From the NCBI RefSeq assembly GCF_000426725.1, contig NZ_KE384561.1, positions 62,001 through 126,000 on the forward strand: a DNA stretch of 64,000 bases, written 5' to 3'. This DNA comes from Sporocytophaga myxococcoides DSM 11118. GTDB taxonomy: Bacteria; Bacteroidota; Bacteroidia; Cytophagales; Cytophagaceae. Every line of letters starts with the position of its first letter. Positions within the stretch are counted from its first letter, which is position 1. The position numbers and the translations under genes were made by a program. Below the pieces are notes generated by a model. It was not told the DNA's origin, made no database searches, and saw only the letters and a program-made list of their open reading frames with translations. This document shows, piece after piece, positions 36,401-44,529 of this stretch.

Positions 36401-39113
36401 ATACAATACTTATTATTGGGATGTAACTAATTATATTAAAAGCGAAAGAGCTGCAGGAAGAACCAAAATCACTTTAGTTCTTAAAAATATAGATCAAAGT
36501 TTTCCAAGGATCTATTTTAACTCCAAAGAAAATACAAATGGTAATGGCCCTAAGCTAATGATTTTAGCTCCTTGTCAAGGCCCTGCCCTTTCTGCAACAC
36601 AAACAAATTCAACTTGCTATGGAGGGAACAACGGAACTATTGCCATTACCGCAACAGGCGGGATAACACCTTATCAATATTCATGGACTAACGCTTCCAG
36701 TACTTCTTCTACAGCAACAGGTTTAACTGCCGGAGATTACAAAGTAACTGTTACTGACAACAAAGGTTGTTATTCAACAAAAACAATTACAATAACTCAG
36801 CCTGCATCTATTGGTATTTCAATTGTAAAAACAGATGTAAGCTGTTTTGGGGGAAATAATGGAAGTGCTGTTGCGACTGCATCAAATGGAAATACTCCAT
36901 TCACTTATTCATGGTCTCCTTCCGGAGGAACAGCTTCTACTGCGAATACTCTTTCTGCAGGAATATATACTTTAACGGTCACAGACTCTAAAAGCTGCAA
37001 AGCAACCTCAACTGTAACCATTGCACAACCTGAGAAACTTGCTGCTTCTTCTACTCAATCAAATGTAAGCTGTTTCGGAGGAAACAATGGAAGTGCTACT
37101 GTTGTGCCATCTGGAGGAACTTCTGGTTATACTTTCATCTGGTCACCATCAGGAGGAACAACAGCAACTGCGTCAAATCTTAGCACAGGGACCTATGTAT
37201 GTAAAATCACAGATGCAAAATCTTGTTTTATTGAAAAGTCAGTTACGATAAATGGACCTTCTGCAGCACTTTCAGCTACGACTTCACAGAAAAACGTAAC
37301 CTGCTTGGATGGAAGCTCCGGAGAGGCCACAGTAGTTCCAACGGGAGGAACTTCTCCTTATTTGTACTCATGGGCCCCATCAGGAGGAAGTGCTGCTAAA
37401 GCCACGGGGCTTTCTGCTGGAATCTATACATGCACTATCACAGATGCCAACGGATGCAAAATTCAAAAATCTGTAACGATCACTTCTCCATCTACACTTC
37501 AGGTATCATCAGTACAAACGGACGTAAGTTGTTTTGGAAAGTCTGATGGATCTATAAGTGTAACAGCAACAGGAGGTGGCGGAGATTATACTTATACCTG
37601 GTCCCCGGCAATAGGGACAAGTGCTTCTTTATCCGGACTTGCTGCGGGTAACTATGCCTGCACAATAAAAGATGACATCGGATGCTCAGTAACAAAATCT
37701 GTTACCATAAACCAGCCTGATGCAATAAGTGCTACAGCTATCACTACAAATGTTAGTTGTTTTGGGGCTTCAAATGGTGGGGCAGCATTAACGACTACTG
37801 GAGGTACACCAGCATACACATATGCTTGGTCACCATCGGGAGGTACAAGTTCTATTGCCAACAATCTTGCCCCTGGCACTTATATTGTTACCATTAAAGA
37901 CAGTAAAAATTGTAGTGCTACCAAATCTGTAACAGTGACTGAACCACTTGCATTAACAGGAACGACTGAAGTCACCAATACCAAATGTTTTGCAGATAAC
38001 TCTGGTTCAATTGCTGTGAAGATGTCCGGAGGGACGAGCCCATATGACTATAGCTGGAATCCTCCAGTTGTTATGGGACCAAATGCCACAAGTCTATTTT
38101 CGGGAACCTATTCAGTGACTGTAACTGATGCTAATGGATGTAAAAAGGAATTTACCGAAATAGTTAATCAACCTGATCCAATGACTATCAATTCTGTAAT
38201 TACCAATCCAAGCTGTGAAGGCAAATCTGATGGAGGAATTACAATATCATCAGTTTTAGGAGGTACGACTCCATTTACTTATACTTGGAGCAACACTTCA
38301 ACAGGTAATTCGATTTCGGATCTTGGAAAGGGTACATATAGTGTACTTGTGCAAGATGGAAAAGGATGTACAGGAGTTAAAGACTTTACAATCACTGAAC
38401 CGCAGTTAATATCTGTTTCAGCAATAATAACTAATCCGAAATGTTCATATGATAAAGACGGATCTATTGAACTTAAAGTAAGCGGAGGTGCTATTCCATA
38501 TAAATTTGAGTGGAATAATGCTCTTACAACTGAAGATATCAGCGATCTAGCTCCAGGCAATTATACAGTGGTGATTACAGACAATCAAAACTGTAAGGCT
38601 ACTAAATCAATTGAGCTTGCAAGTAGTTCTTCCAAAATGACTGTAACCTCAGTAATTGAGAACGAAGGTTGCCCAGGCGCCGCAGACGGAAGTATTAGCC
38701 TTGCTGTAAGTGGTGGTGTTCCAGAATATCAATATACATGGGAAAATCAGTCTTCTGCAACTTCAAAATTAAGTAACGTGCAAGCTGGTTCATTTACGTA
38801 TTCTGTGACTGATATGCTTGGATGTAAAACATCAAGTACATTAGTTGTCGGAAATGGTATTTGTACTGGTATTACAGGTTCTATTGAAAAAGTTGATGAC
38901 ATTTTAATTTATCCTAATCCTACTTCAGAAAAGATTTCTATTGAAACAGAACTGAATATCAAGTCAGTTGTCATTCGTGACAACCTTGGTCGCATAGTAT
39001 TCAGTCTTAAATCAGAGAACCAGATTGATGTGACTAGCATGAGTAATGGAATTTACTTTATGGAAGTAGAAACAGACAGAGGAAAATCTATCAGAAAAAT
39101 TTCCAAAGAATAA
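33402..39113 (+). CDS. Giant T9SS-secreted protein: CBM9, sorbosone-dehydrogenase propeller, SprB repeats
   Basis: This is a 1903-residue surface protein. In order it has a signal peptide (1-26), a CBM9-like sugar-binding domain (about 28-245), and a glucose/sorbosone dehydrogenase six-blade propeller (about 250-600, with NYSERGLIGLAFDPDF, SHNGGAMAFGKDGKLY and WSYGLRNPFTFD). An Ig-like domain (606-687), a PKD-like domain (about 693-795) and a DNRLRE/CBM96-like domain (about 884-1057) follow. The C-terminal part has ten SprB-type repeats (1062-1819) and a type A sorting domain (LIYPNPTSEK... to the end). It should be exported by the type IX system and displayed at the surface. CBM9 and the propeller suggest binding and perhaps PQQ-dependent oxidation of plant sugars. 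SprB repeats are known from the gliding adhesin of Flavobacterium. It is monocistronic. Confidence 0.9.
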   Translation: MTHQLKFLLKTGLVLLLTLFSQLSFARDYEAPKAQTAPVIDGVGSDACWASANWYYIDQTWLGSTPTAADFSGRFKASWDSNKLYILGEITDNTLSDKTAAPLVNYWEDDCFEVLLDENKSGGEHEKNYNAFAYHISTLLDAVDVGIDGNPHLFNDHVTVKWTKNGDVYTWEVAITMYTDAFVYGAANNPKANLVANKKIGLAMAYCDNDGASSRDNFMGSEIVTGSDKNVAYKTADIFGTLTLVESSVPTASFVHSVVASNLANPTVMVCAPDGRIFVCEQEGKLRIIKNGNLLSTPAVTVQTAVYLPQFGNYSERGLIGLAFDPDFATNNYIYLYYTVNSSGIHNRVSRFTMNGDVVVSGSELILLELETLSDQSVSHNGGAMAFGKDGKLYIATGENQQKITPPVSQNLDNYFGKILRINSDGTAPADNPFPTGSEKRKRVWSYGLRNPFTFDIQPGTGKIFVNDVGQDAWEEINDVTIGGKNYGWPTAEGVSSNPDFTNPVYIYGHPTSDSTGCAITGGTFFNPETTNYPSKYIGKYFFMDYCNNWINFIDPANNFKRQTFSSNVAGAPIAIDAGIDGNIYYLSRSNSAVYKIVYSGNSAPEIVNQPLSANIFETQPVTFSVTLTGTAPFTYQWMKNGENIPNSNSPSYSIAATTTADAGDYSVKVTNASGSVTSNIATLTVGPKNSKPVATILTPSNGMLYKGGDVITFSGSGTDPEDGTLPASSFTWFFNLHHNTHVHDGLPLTGIQNGTFTIPVSGETEDNVWFRIKLVVKDNLGLTDTTYVEIFPKKSTITLATEPAGLQVKIDGQPKTSPYSTLSVQGIERAISPVSPQSVNGIPYVFDHWAHGGSADQIISTPLANTTYTAVFKRIYQDTSSYSPIHDAYIQNAKYDTTFKSKTYGTLDPQFLISKLLLPEGNNRNTFITFDISDYKDSILSARLKLYGYIEETDTDKKSSIAVGVYTSSTNWTENTITWNNQPAISSIALDTTVVNGYTYNTYYWDVTNYIKSERAAGRTKITLVLKNIDQSFPRIYFNSKENTNGNGPKLMILAPCQGPALSATQTNSTCYGGNNGTIAITATGGITPYQYSWTNASSTSSTATGLTAGDYKVTVTDNKGCYSTKTITITQPASIGISIVKTDVSCFGGNNGSAVATASNGNTPFTYSWSPSGGTASTANTLSAGIYTLTVTDSKSCKATSTVTIAQPEKLAASSTQSNVSCFGGNNGSATVVPSGGTSGYTFIWSPSGGTTATASNLSTGTYVCKITDAKSCFIEKSVTINGPSAALSATTSQKNVTCLDGSSGEATVVPTGGTSPYLYSWAPSGGSAAKATGLSAGIYTCTITDANGCKIQKSVTITSPSTLQVSSVQTDVSCFGKSDGSISVTATGGGGDYTYTWSPAIGTSASLSGLAAGNYACTIKDDIGCSVTKSVTINQPDAISATAITTNVSCFGASNGGAALTTTGGTPAYTYAWSPSGGTSSIANNLAPGTYIVTIKDSKNCSATKSVTVTEPLALTGTTEVTNTKCFADNSGSIAVKMSGGTSPYDYSWNPPVVMGPNATSLFSGTYSVTVTDANGCKKEFTEIVNQPDPMTINSVITNPSCEGKSDGGITISSVLGGTTPFTYTWSNTSTGNSISDLGKGTYSVLVQDGKGCTGVKDFTITEPQLISVSAIITNPKCSYDKDGSIELKVSGGAIPYKFEWNNALTTEDISDLAPGNYTVVITDNQNCKATKSIELASSSSKMTVTSVIENEGCPGAADGSISLAVSGGVPEYQYTWENQSSATSKLSNVQAGSFTYSVTDMLGCKTSSTLVVGNGICTGITGSIEKVDDILIYPNPTSEKISIETELNIKSVVIRDNLGRIVFSLKSENQIDVTSMSNGIYFMEVETDRGKSIRKISKE
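36585..38858 (+). repeat. Ten tandem SprB-type repeats within the giant surface protein
   Basis: There are ten degenerate units of 74-77 residues (about 225-230 bp). Each has a Cys near the start (VSCFGGNNG-like), then a GGTxPYxYxWS core, an L-x-x-G-x-Y-x-V-T-I-x-D turn, and a second Cys (GC or SC) before a T-I-x-Q-P ending. The two Cys per unit could form a disulfide. Units 2-6 are most alike; units 7-10 have drifted. This is protein-level repetition, not a DNA array. Confidence 0.9.
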
Positions 39114-39131
39114 CTTTATTTACTTCTTTAT

Positions 39132-39164
39132 AAAAAAAAGCTACCATACAGGTAGCTTTTTTTT
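39132..39164 (+). terminator. Rho-independent terminator after the giant surface protein gene
   Basis: A stem of eight A, then GCTACC, pairs with GGTAGC and eight T (arms 39132-39145 and 39151-39164, 5-nt loop). It lies 18 nt after the stop. Confidence 0.88.
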
Positions 39165-39352
39165 GTTTAATAGGGATTTCAATAAAATGAAGTTCTGTCA
39201 ATTCTCGAAATTCTCAATATAAAAACAGATTAATCACCCCCCTATTTCTGATTTTGCAAAATGTAAAACAAAAATTGTCTATTTTTTTCATTCTGGTAGT
39301 GAACAGATTATAAAAAAAATCAAAAAAATATAGACTTTTTTTTGAGAGGGGC

Positions 39353-39383
39353 TTGCATTGTATGTATAAAAGGTATAGCTTTG
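39353..39383 (+). promoter_or_regulatory. Bacteroidota-type promoter of tRNA-Asp
   Basis: A TTG at 39353-39355 and TAGCTTTG at 39376-39383 match the Bacteroidota -33/-7 consensus (TTG, 20-nt spacer, TAnnTTTG). Transcription would start near 39390, about 75 nt before the mature tRNA, implying a 5' leader removed by RNase P. Confidence 0.6.
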
Positions 39384-39464
39384 CACCACCTTAAACGAAA
39401 GAGGTAGCCGAAACAGAAAAGAAGTTTAGGTTTTTAAGATTAGAAAAGAGTTATTGAAAATATT

Positions 39465-39538
39465 GGACTGGTAGTTCAGCTGGTTAGAATGCCGCCCTGT
39501 CACGGCGGAGGTCGCGGGTTCGAGTCCCGTCCAGTCCG
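39465..39538 (+). tRNA. tRNA-Asp (GTC anticodon)
   Basis: A 74-nt cloverleaf can be folded. The acceptor stem GGACTGG pairs with CCAGTCC at 39531-39537; the D-arm contains AGCTGGTTAGA; the anticodon stem CCGCC/GGCGG encloses the loop with anticodon GTC; the T-arm GCGGG-TTCGAGT-CCCGT is standard. The discriminator is G, as expected for Asp. The CCA end is not fully encoded. A terminator follows after 2 nt. Confidence 0.96.
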
Positions 39539-39540
39539 CA

Positions 39541-39576
39541 AAAAGCCTTCAGATTGAAAAATTTGAAGGCTTTTTT
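39541..39576 (+). terminator. Rho-independent terminator after tRNA-Asp
   Basis: The arms AAAAAGCCTTC (39541-39551) and GAAGGCTTTTT (39566-39576) pair perfectly, with a 14-nt loop that can extend the stem, followed by T residues. Confidence 0.85.
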
Positions 39577-39612
39577 GTTTTATATACCTATTTATTTTAA
39601 TACATTTAAAAT

Positions 39613-40185
39613 ATGAAAATTTTCATATTTATCACTATTACGCTTCTTTCCTTTAAGGCATCATTCGCTCAGGACAATCTACCTAAAGATCAAAACGGCA
39701 AAATCACCTATACTGACATAATCGTTGACAGTGGAGCCAGTGTTCAACAATTATATATACAGGCTAAAAACTGGATTTACAAACATCATCAATCCACGTC
39801 AAAATCAATAGAACTTGACTCTGCTGAAGGTAAGGTTATGGCTAAGGGGTATTATCTTGTTTATAACAAGGGAGTCGTTTCAAAACAAGTTCATGGAGCA
39901 ATCAAATATAATGTACTGATTGAAGTAAAAGACAATAAATACCGATACAACTTTAGTGATTTTGTTTTTGAATATTATAAGCAAAACAGGAACTATCAGT
40001 ATGTTCCATCTGGAAAAGAAAAGCCTTTAGAAGAAGAAAAATTTGCCGGATTTCAAAAATCCTGGGACAATCATAAATCAGACAATGATAAACTAATAAA
40101 AAATCAAATCAACAGTTTAAAATCAGCTATGAAACATGTTGAAGAGGTAAAGCCCACTCCTTCTAAACCAGCTGTTGAATGGTAA
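39613..40185 (+). CDS. Exported DUF4468 domain protein
   Basis: The 190-residue protein has a signal peptide (about residues 1-19, cleavage at SFAQ). The mature part matches the Bacteroidota DUF4468 pattern: a YTDIIVDSGASVQQLYIQAKNWI start, a central LDSAEGKVMAKGYYLVY strand, a beta-sheet core and a YNFSDFVFEYY strand, suggesting a TBP-like alpha/beta fold. The function of the family is unknown. It stands alone between the tRNA and a convergent phosphatase gene, with stops only 1 nt apart. Confidence 0.8.
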   Translation: MKIFIFITITLLSFKASFAQDNLPKDQNGKITYTDIIVDSGASVQQLYIQAKNWIYKHHQSTSKSIELDSAEGKVMAKGYYLVYNKGVVSKQVHGAIKYNVLIEVKDNKYRYNFSDFVFEYYKQNRNYQYVPSGKEKPLEEEKFAGFQKSWDNHKSDNDKLIKNQINSLKSAMKHVEEVKPTPSKPAVEW

Positions 40186-40869
40186 TTATCCCAATTCGAG
40201 ATTTTCCAAAAAAAACATTTCCTTTGTTTCAAGCTGAAGGCAGCATAAATATCCGCTTCGCCCTGGGTTTAATGCATAAACACATCCCCCGTCAATATTA
40301 ATCTCAAAATTTTCCTGAGAAGAATTTAGCTTAGATAAAATCCTTTCACGATCCATGGGAGTATGGCCGTGTACTACAATACGGTTACCTGTTCTTATTG
40401 GATCAACTTCTGAATACCTTGTCCATACAAGCACATCTTTTCCCGAAAAGATGTTGTCAGATTTAAAGTCCAAGCCTGCATGAACCAGTATGTAGTCTTC
40501 CAGTTCTATATAAAGCTCAAGTCCTTTAAAAAAGGATATATACTTTTCTTCAAGTTCATGTATTATTGATACCCCAAAACTCTTCAGTGAAGTATCCCCC
40601 CCATTTAACAGCCACATTTTTTCGTAAGTGGTATCGGAAAAACTTTGAAGCAGCATATCTTCATGATTCCCCAAAAGACATCTTACATTATGTCCTCTTT
40701 CTTTTAATTCAATAATATAATCTATTACGCCTTTGCTATCAGGCCCCCGATCAATATAATCCCCCAGGAAATATAAATAGTCTTGCTTAGTTAGACTTAT
40801 AATCGATTCTACCATATGTCTGAGTGTTATAGCACACCCGTGAATATCCGATAAAACAAATGACCTCAT
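40186..40869 (-). CDS. PPP-type serine/threonine phosphatase-like metallophosphoesterase
   Basis: The 227-residue enzyme starts at the ATG at 40869 (MRSFVLSDIHGC); an in-frame TTG five codons earlier is less likely. It carries the full calcineurin-like metal site: SDIHGC, GDYIDRGPDSKG, LLGNHEDM and HGHTP, as in bacterial PrpA/ApaH-like phosphatases. Substrates may be phosphoproteins or dinucleoside polyphosphates. It follows the MscS channel gene by 11 nt, a tight arrangement suggesting co-translation and perhaps a link between osmotic signals and dephosphorylation, which is inference. It has no signal peptide. Confidence 0.9.
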   Translation of the reverse strand: MRSFVLSDIHGCAITLRHMVESIISLTKQDYLYFLGDYIDRGPDSKGVIDYIIELKERGHNVRCLLGNHEDMLLQSFSDTTYEKMWLLNGGDTSLKSFGVSIIHELEEKYISFFKGLELYIELEDYILVHAGLDFKSDNIFSGKDVLVWTRYSEVDPIRTGNRIVVHGHTPMDRERILSKLNSSQENFEINIDGGCVYALNPGRSGYLCCLQLETKEMFFLENLELG

Positions 40870-40880
40870 AAAACTTTCAT

Positions 40881-41963
40881 TCAAGTTGTAGGCAAGCCTA
40901 CTTTATCTTTGTTTTTCCTAAAATGCGTAATAATATCTGTTATAAGTTCAGTTTTGAGTGTTCCTGAAATTGATGGTTCAGAGAGGTATCTAAGCTTTGC
41001 CTGAATCCATGTATTTTCATGGATTCTAAAATCAACTACCGGCCGATCATCTATATGTTCCTCATCTACTGCCGTCTCTTTCAGAATTGAATGGTAAATC
41101 TTCACCGTTGATTCAAACTCCTCTCCTAGCTTTCTGTTTGCAATTTCCATCATTGATTTTTTTACGAAATCAAGATCACTTTCAAACGATATAAAAAAAG
41201 AAATCTCATCCCATATAAAAGGGAACAAAGGCCATGAATAATTAATTACATGATGGCTCAGGATAATCGAGTTCGGAAATTTTGCTATCCTTCCTGTAGG
41301 GTGATCTGAAGCTAAAGCATCCCCCAATGTTTCCCAAATAGTAGTTTCTAGGTATCCAACATCAATGACATCTCCTGTAATATCTCCGATTCGGATTCTG
41401 TCTCCTACTCTGAATGGTTTATTTATAATGATATAAATCCATGCTATAAAACTTGTAATGGGTGTCTGAAGGGCAAATCCAAGAACAAGTGAAATCAATC
41501 CAAGAGATACCACTGCCGTGTACCAATTTGCAAATAATATCGATACTATTATCAAGACTAATATAACTCCTGAAATCAGATTGAGGACTCTATTTAAATT
41601 GAACCTGGTTGCTGTTTCTTCTATACTGTTTATAAAAAAAACTTTAATTGATTTGGAAAGAGTAAGAACAAGCATCACACTCATGACAGCTTGTATGAGA
41701 TTAGAACTAATCTGAAGCTGATGTGGAAGAAAATTATTAAAAACTTCCAGATCGAATATCAATCCAATTTTCAGAACATATTTTAGTGTTGCAAGACAAA
41801 TCAACAAACCAAAATAGATTGTCAGATACAGCTTATCCTTTGCATTGGCTGTGATAGTTACTTTCTTCTTAAGCCGCTTGCGTTTGGATGAAGCCCTGAG
41901 AGCCATCTGTACATCATTTTTCCCCCTAATAAAATCTTCTGTTACTGTTGAATCTTTATACAT
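40881..41963 (-). CDS. MscS-family mechanosensitive channel
   Basis: The 360-residue inner-membrane protein has a basic N-terminal region (KRKRLKKKVT, about residues 26-35), then about four transmembrane helices between residues 45 and 180. The pore-lining TM3 is LGLISLVLGFALQTPI. The hallmark MscS beta-domain segment follows: PFRVGDRIRIGDITGDVIDVG. The C-terminal cytoplasmic part is shorter than in large MscK channels. It should release solutes on hypo-osmotic shock. The phosphatase gene follows 11 nt downstream on the same strand. Confidence 0.9.
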   Translation of the reverse strand: MYKDSTVTEDFIRGKNDVQMALRASSKRKRLKKKVTITANAKDKLYLTIYFGLLICLATLKYVLKIGLIFDLEVFNNFLPHQLQISSNLIQAVMSVMLVLTLSKSIKVFFINSIEETATRFNLNRVLNLISGVILVLIIVSILFANWYTAVVSLGLISLVLGFALQTPITSFIAWIYIIINKPFRVGDRIRIGDITGDVIDVGYLETTIWETLGDALASDHPTGRIAKFPNSIILSHHVINYSWPLFPFIWDEISFFISFESDLDFVKKSMMEIANRKLGEEFESTVKIYHSILKETAVDEEHIDDRPVVDFRIHENTWIQAKLRYLSEPSISGTLKTELITDIITHFRKNKDKVGLPTT

Positions 41964-42017
41964 TTCTGAGATATAGATTTTAGTGGATACAATATGACAA
42001 ACATTGATATTATTATT

Positions 42018-43223
42018 TTATTCCACCTGTTTAACCTTCATAGAAATCAATACACAAAGGATAGTGGCTATAGTTGCTATAAGTCCAAGCTTCCAAAATC
42101 CGGAGACTTTATCATCAAGAGTAGTTGAAATAATTAGTCCACCACACATAGAAGACAATGCAGATGACAACTGTTGGACAGATGAATTAAAACTCATGAA
42201 ACCACCACGCTGCTTTCTTTCAACACTAGAAGTAATCATGGCCATAGCAGGTACAAATCTTCCTCCGAAGGCAATAAAGAATGAGGTAGTAACAAGGAAA
42301 GCTACGTATTTCGGTACTTGAGGCAGATTGGTTACAAGCAAAATAGGGATAATTGAAATCAATGCCATTATTACAAACACCTTCCTTTTCCCATGTAGAT
42401 CTGCAAGTCTCCCTATTGCAGGGCTGGAATAAAATGTGGCAAGTCCTCCAAACAGATAGATATATGCTATTTGATCTTTTTCAAAGCCTACATTCTTCAC
42501 CATATAGTCACTAATAAACGGAATAACAGTAAGGCCAGCAATCATTAAGACAAAAGTAAATAACAAAGCCCACAACAAATTGGAGTTACCAAAAATATGC
42601 TTTATCAAGGCAAAAGGATTTTGTTTTATGTCCATCGAAATATGGCTTCTGAGAGATGGAAAGGTTTTCCAGGCAACTACCAATACTACCAACGATATTG
42701 CAGTAATTAAAAAAAACGGCATATGCCAGTTAATCTTTACTGCGAGGAAATAACCAAGAGGAATTCCAGCAATAGAAGCGGCGGAAAAAGCTGCCATAAC
42801 AAATCCTGTAGCTTTCCCTCTTCTTTCTTCCGGAATAGCATCACCTATGACCGCCAACACTAAGGCTCCGAGTATGCCACCGAAGGCACCGGCCATAAAT
42901 CTTGCAACTAGAAATAAACTATAACTTTGAGCTAAAGCACATCCAAGAGTACTAATTATAAAGCCAGTGTATAGAGCTAACAACGCTGTTTTTCTGTCAA
43001 ACCTGTCTATGTAGAATGACCCCAGAAAGCCAAATATACCGGCGCTCGCAGCATAAGCTGCGACTAAAAGGGAGAATTGTTTATTATTGATATGCAATAC
43101 TGACTGAAGTACGGGATTCATTGGCATCATGATTACAAAGTCCATGATGTGGGTAAAATTGATAGCTGCTAAAATAAATAACAGCAGCTTCTCACTTTTT
43201 TGGTTTTCTGATTGATTTTCCAA
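42018..43223 (-). CDS. MFS transporter (DHA1/AraJ-like)
   Basis: The 401-residue protein has 12 predicted transmembrane segments and MFS motif A after TM2 (GSFYIDRFDRKTALL). A second copy-like loop in the C-terminal half reads GRLADLHGKRKVF. The charged N-terminus MENQSENQKSEK starts at a TTG codon, the only convincing start before TM1. The family exports drugs or sugars or imports small metabolites; specificity is not readable. Both adjacent genes on this strand are separated by gaps of 55-63 nt, so it may be monocistronic. Confidence 0.88.
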   Translation of the reverse strand: MENQSENQKSEKLLLFILAAINFTHIMDFVIMMPMNPVLQSVLHINNKQFSLLVAAYAASAGIFGFLGSFYIDRFDRKTALLALYTGFIISTLGCALAQSYSLFLVARFMAGAFGGILGALVLAVIGDAIPEERRGKATGFVMAAFSAASIAGIPLGYFLAVKINWHMPFFLITAISLVVLVVAWKTFPSLRSHISMDIKQNPFALIKHIFGNSNLLWALLFTFVLMIAGLTVIPFISDYMVKNVGFEKDQIAYIYLFGGLATFYSSPAIGRLADLHGKRKVFVIMALISIIPILLVTNLPQVPKYVAFLVTTSFFIAFGGRFVPAMAMITSSVERKQRGGFMSFNSSVQQLSSALSSMCGGLIISTTLDDKVSGFWKLGLIATIATILCVLISMKVKQVE

Positions 43224-43285
43224 GGGAAATATTTTCAGGAAAAATAATCAATAAAAATTAAGACTGAAAAAATACTCCTGGTGAT

Positions 43286-43918
43286 CTATTTATTGCATTT
43301 CTTCCTCACTTTAATTTTTCCTGATCCCTGACAACTGATACAAGCAATGTGTATTGTCCCTTTTCCTTTGCATTGGCCACAATTCCCTAGCCCCGTACCT
43401 TCACATTTACTGCATTTATGATAAGAATCCCCATAGCTTTTGCTGTCACGATTCACACCGCTACCTTTGCAAACAGTGCATAAGATTTTTCCCTTACCTC
43501 TGCAATTCGGACAAGGCGCCTCTTCATCTCCGCTACCAAAACACATGTCACATAATTCGATGGATTCATAGTATCCCGATTCATGGCAATGTGCATCTTT
43601 AATATATTGTTGTGCCTCATTATAAAACTCGCCTTTTTTACCTGTTAAATTCAGGTATTTTTCCATTGCCGCAATAGTTCCTTTATAATTACCCAGCCCA
43701 AACTGAGTAACTCCATACAGATAAACCGTCTCATCGGGAAGCACGTTTTTTGTATCAAAAACCTTTCTAATGGCCTTCTCAGCCTCACTAAAATTATTTC
43801 TGGAGATTAAAACCTTCGCTTCCTGCAGATAAACTGTAATTAAAGAATCAGCCTTATTTTGAGCAAATAGATTAAAAGAAAGGAAATTAATAAAAAGTAT
43901 AAAAAACCATTTTTTCAT
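43286..43918 (-). CDS. Exported protein with six DnaJ-type CxxCxGxG motifs
   Basis: The 210-residue protein has a signal peptide (about residues 1-20, cleavage at LFAQ). Residues 22-110 are helical and repeat-like, resembling two or three TPR-like hairpins (LISRNNFSEAEKAIRKV, YGVTQFGLGNYKGTIAAMEKYL). The C-terminal half is cysteine-rich with six CxxCxGxG motifs starting at C123, C136, C147, C169, C180 and C193, the signature of the DnaJ zinc-finger region, which normally has four. No J-domain is present. The module would bind zinc in the periplasm, perhaps as a chaperone-like or redox factor. I know of no assigned function. Confidence 0.85.
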   Translation of the reverse strand: MKKWFFILFINFLSFNLFAQNKADSLITVYLQEAKVLISRNNFSEAEKAIRKVFDTKNVLPDETVYLYGVTQFGLGNYKGTIAAMEKYLNLTGKKGEFYNEAQQYIKDAHCHESGYYESIELCDMCFGSGDEEAPCPNCRGKGKILCTVCKGSGVNRDSKSYGDSYHKCSKCEGTGLGNCGQCKGKGTIHIACISCQGSGKIKVRKKCNK

Positions 43919-44044
43919 TCAAACCACACCTATTTTTTTTGTCAATTCTAACTAAATTGAAACCTTGTTTACAGAATCAAAACCGGAAAAAGGATATTTT
44001 TATTATCAATTTAAAAATTGTTTTTCCCAAATTAATACAAAATA

Positions 44045-44518
44045 ATGAAAATAAAGTTGCTTGTCGTAGGAAAAACAGAAGAAGATTTCATGAATGAAGG
44101 AATTGACAAGTATGTCTCCAGACTAAAACATTATATATCTTTTGAGTTTATCATTATACCTGATGTAAAGGGAGGTTCCAAGTTAACAACTCTTAAACTC
44201 AAGGAAGAGGAAGGAAAACTTATATTGGCAAAAGTTTCGGCTGGAGATCAACTTATATTATTGGATGAAAAAGGAAAGGATTTCACTTCAAGAGAGTTTT
44301 CAGGATTTATTCAGAAAAAAATGAACTCTGGTGCTCAGGCCTTAATTTTTGTAATTGGCGGAGCTTTTGGGTTTTCCGATGAAGTGTATGAAAAAGCTAA
44401 AGACAAAATTTCTTTATCCAAAATGACTTTCTCTCATCAAATGGTCAGATTATTTTTTACGGAACAGTTATATAGAGCTTTTACAATCATTAAGGGAGAA
44501 AAATATCATCACGATTGA
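44045..44518 (+). CDS. rlmH: 23S rRNA (pseudouridine-1915-N3)-methyltransferase RlmH
   Basis: The 157-residue SPOUT methyltransferase methylates pseudouridine 1915 in helix 69 of the large ribosomal subunit. The motifs LILLDEKGKDFTSREF, FVIGGAFGFSDEVYEKA and the C-terminal RLFFTEQLYRAFTIIKGEKYHH form the trefoil knot that holds SAM. The length is standard. It converges with the RqcH-like gene (11-nt gap), and no terminator is evident between the two. It is monocistronic. Confidence 0.96.
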   Translation: MKIKLLVVGKTEEDFMNEGIDKYVSRLKHYISFEFIIIPDVKGGSKLTTLKLKEEEGKLILAKVSAGDQLILLDEKGKDFTSREFSGFIQKKMNSGAQALIFVIGGAFGFSDEVYEKAKDKISLSKMTFSHQMVRLFFTEQLYRAFTIIKGEKYHHD

Positions 44519-44529
44519 AAGGCTGACCT

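Larger units (their letters stand above)
39114..39464. other. 351-bp intergenic region before tRNA-Asp
   Basis: The region holds the terminator of the giant gene at its left end, then about 190 bp of AT-rich DNA without a credible reading frame. A good plus-strand promoter follows at 39353-39383, then an 80-nt leader to the tRNA. Confidence 0.6.

Noticed and set aside
36585-38858. Regular repetition that might suggest a CRISPR or DNA satellite
   Set aside because: The units are 225-230 bp, diverged at DNA level and conserved as protein; they are SprB-type protein repeats.
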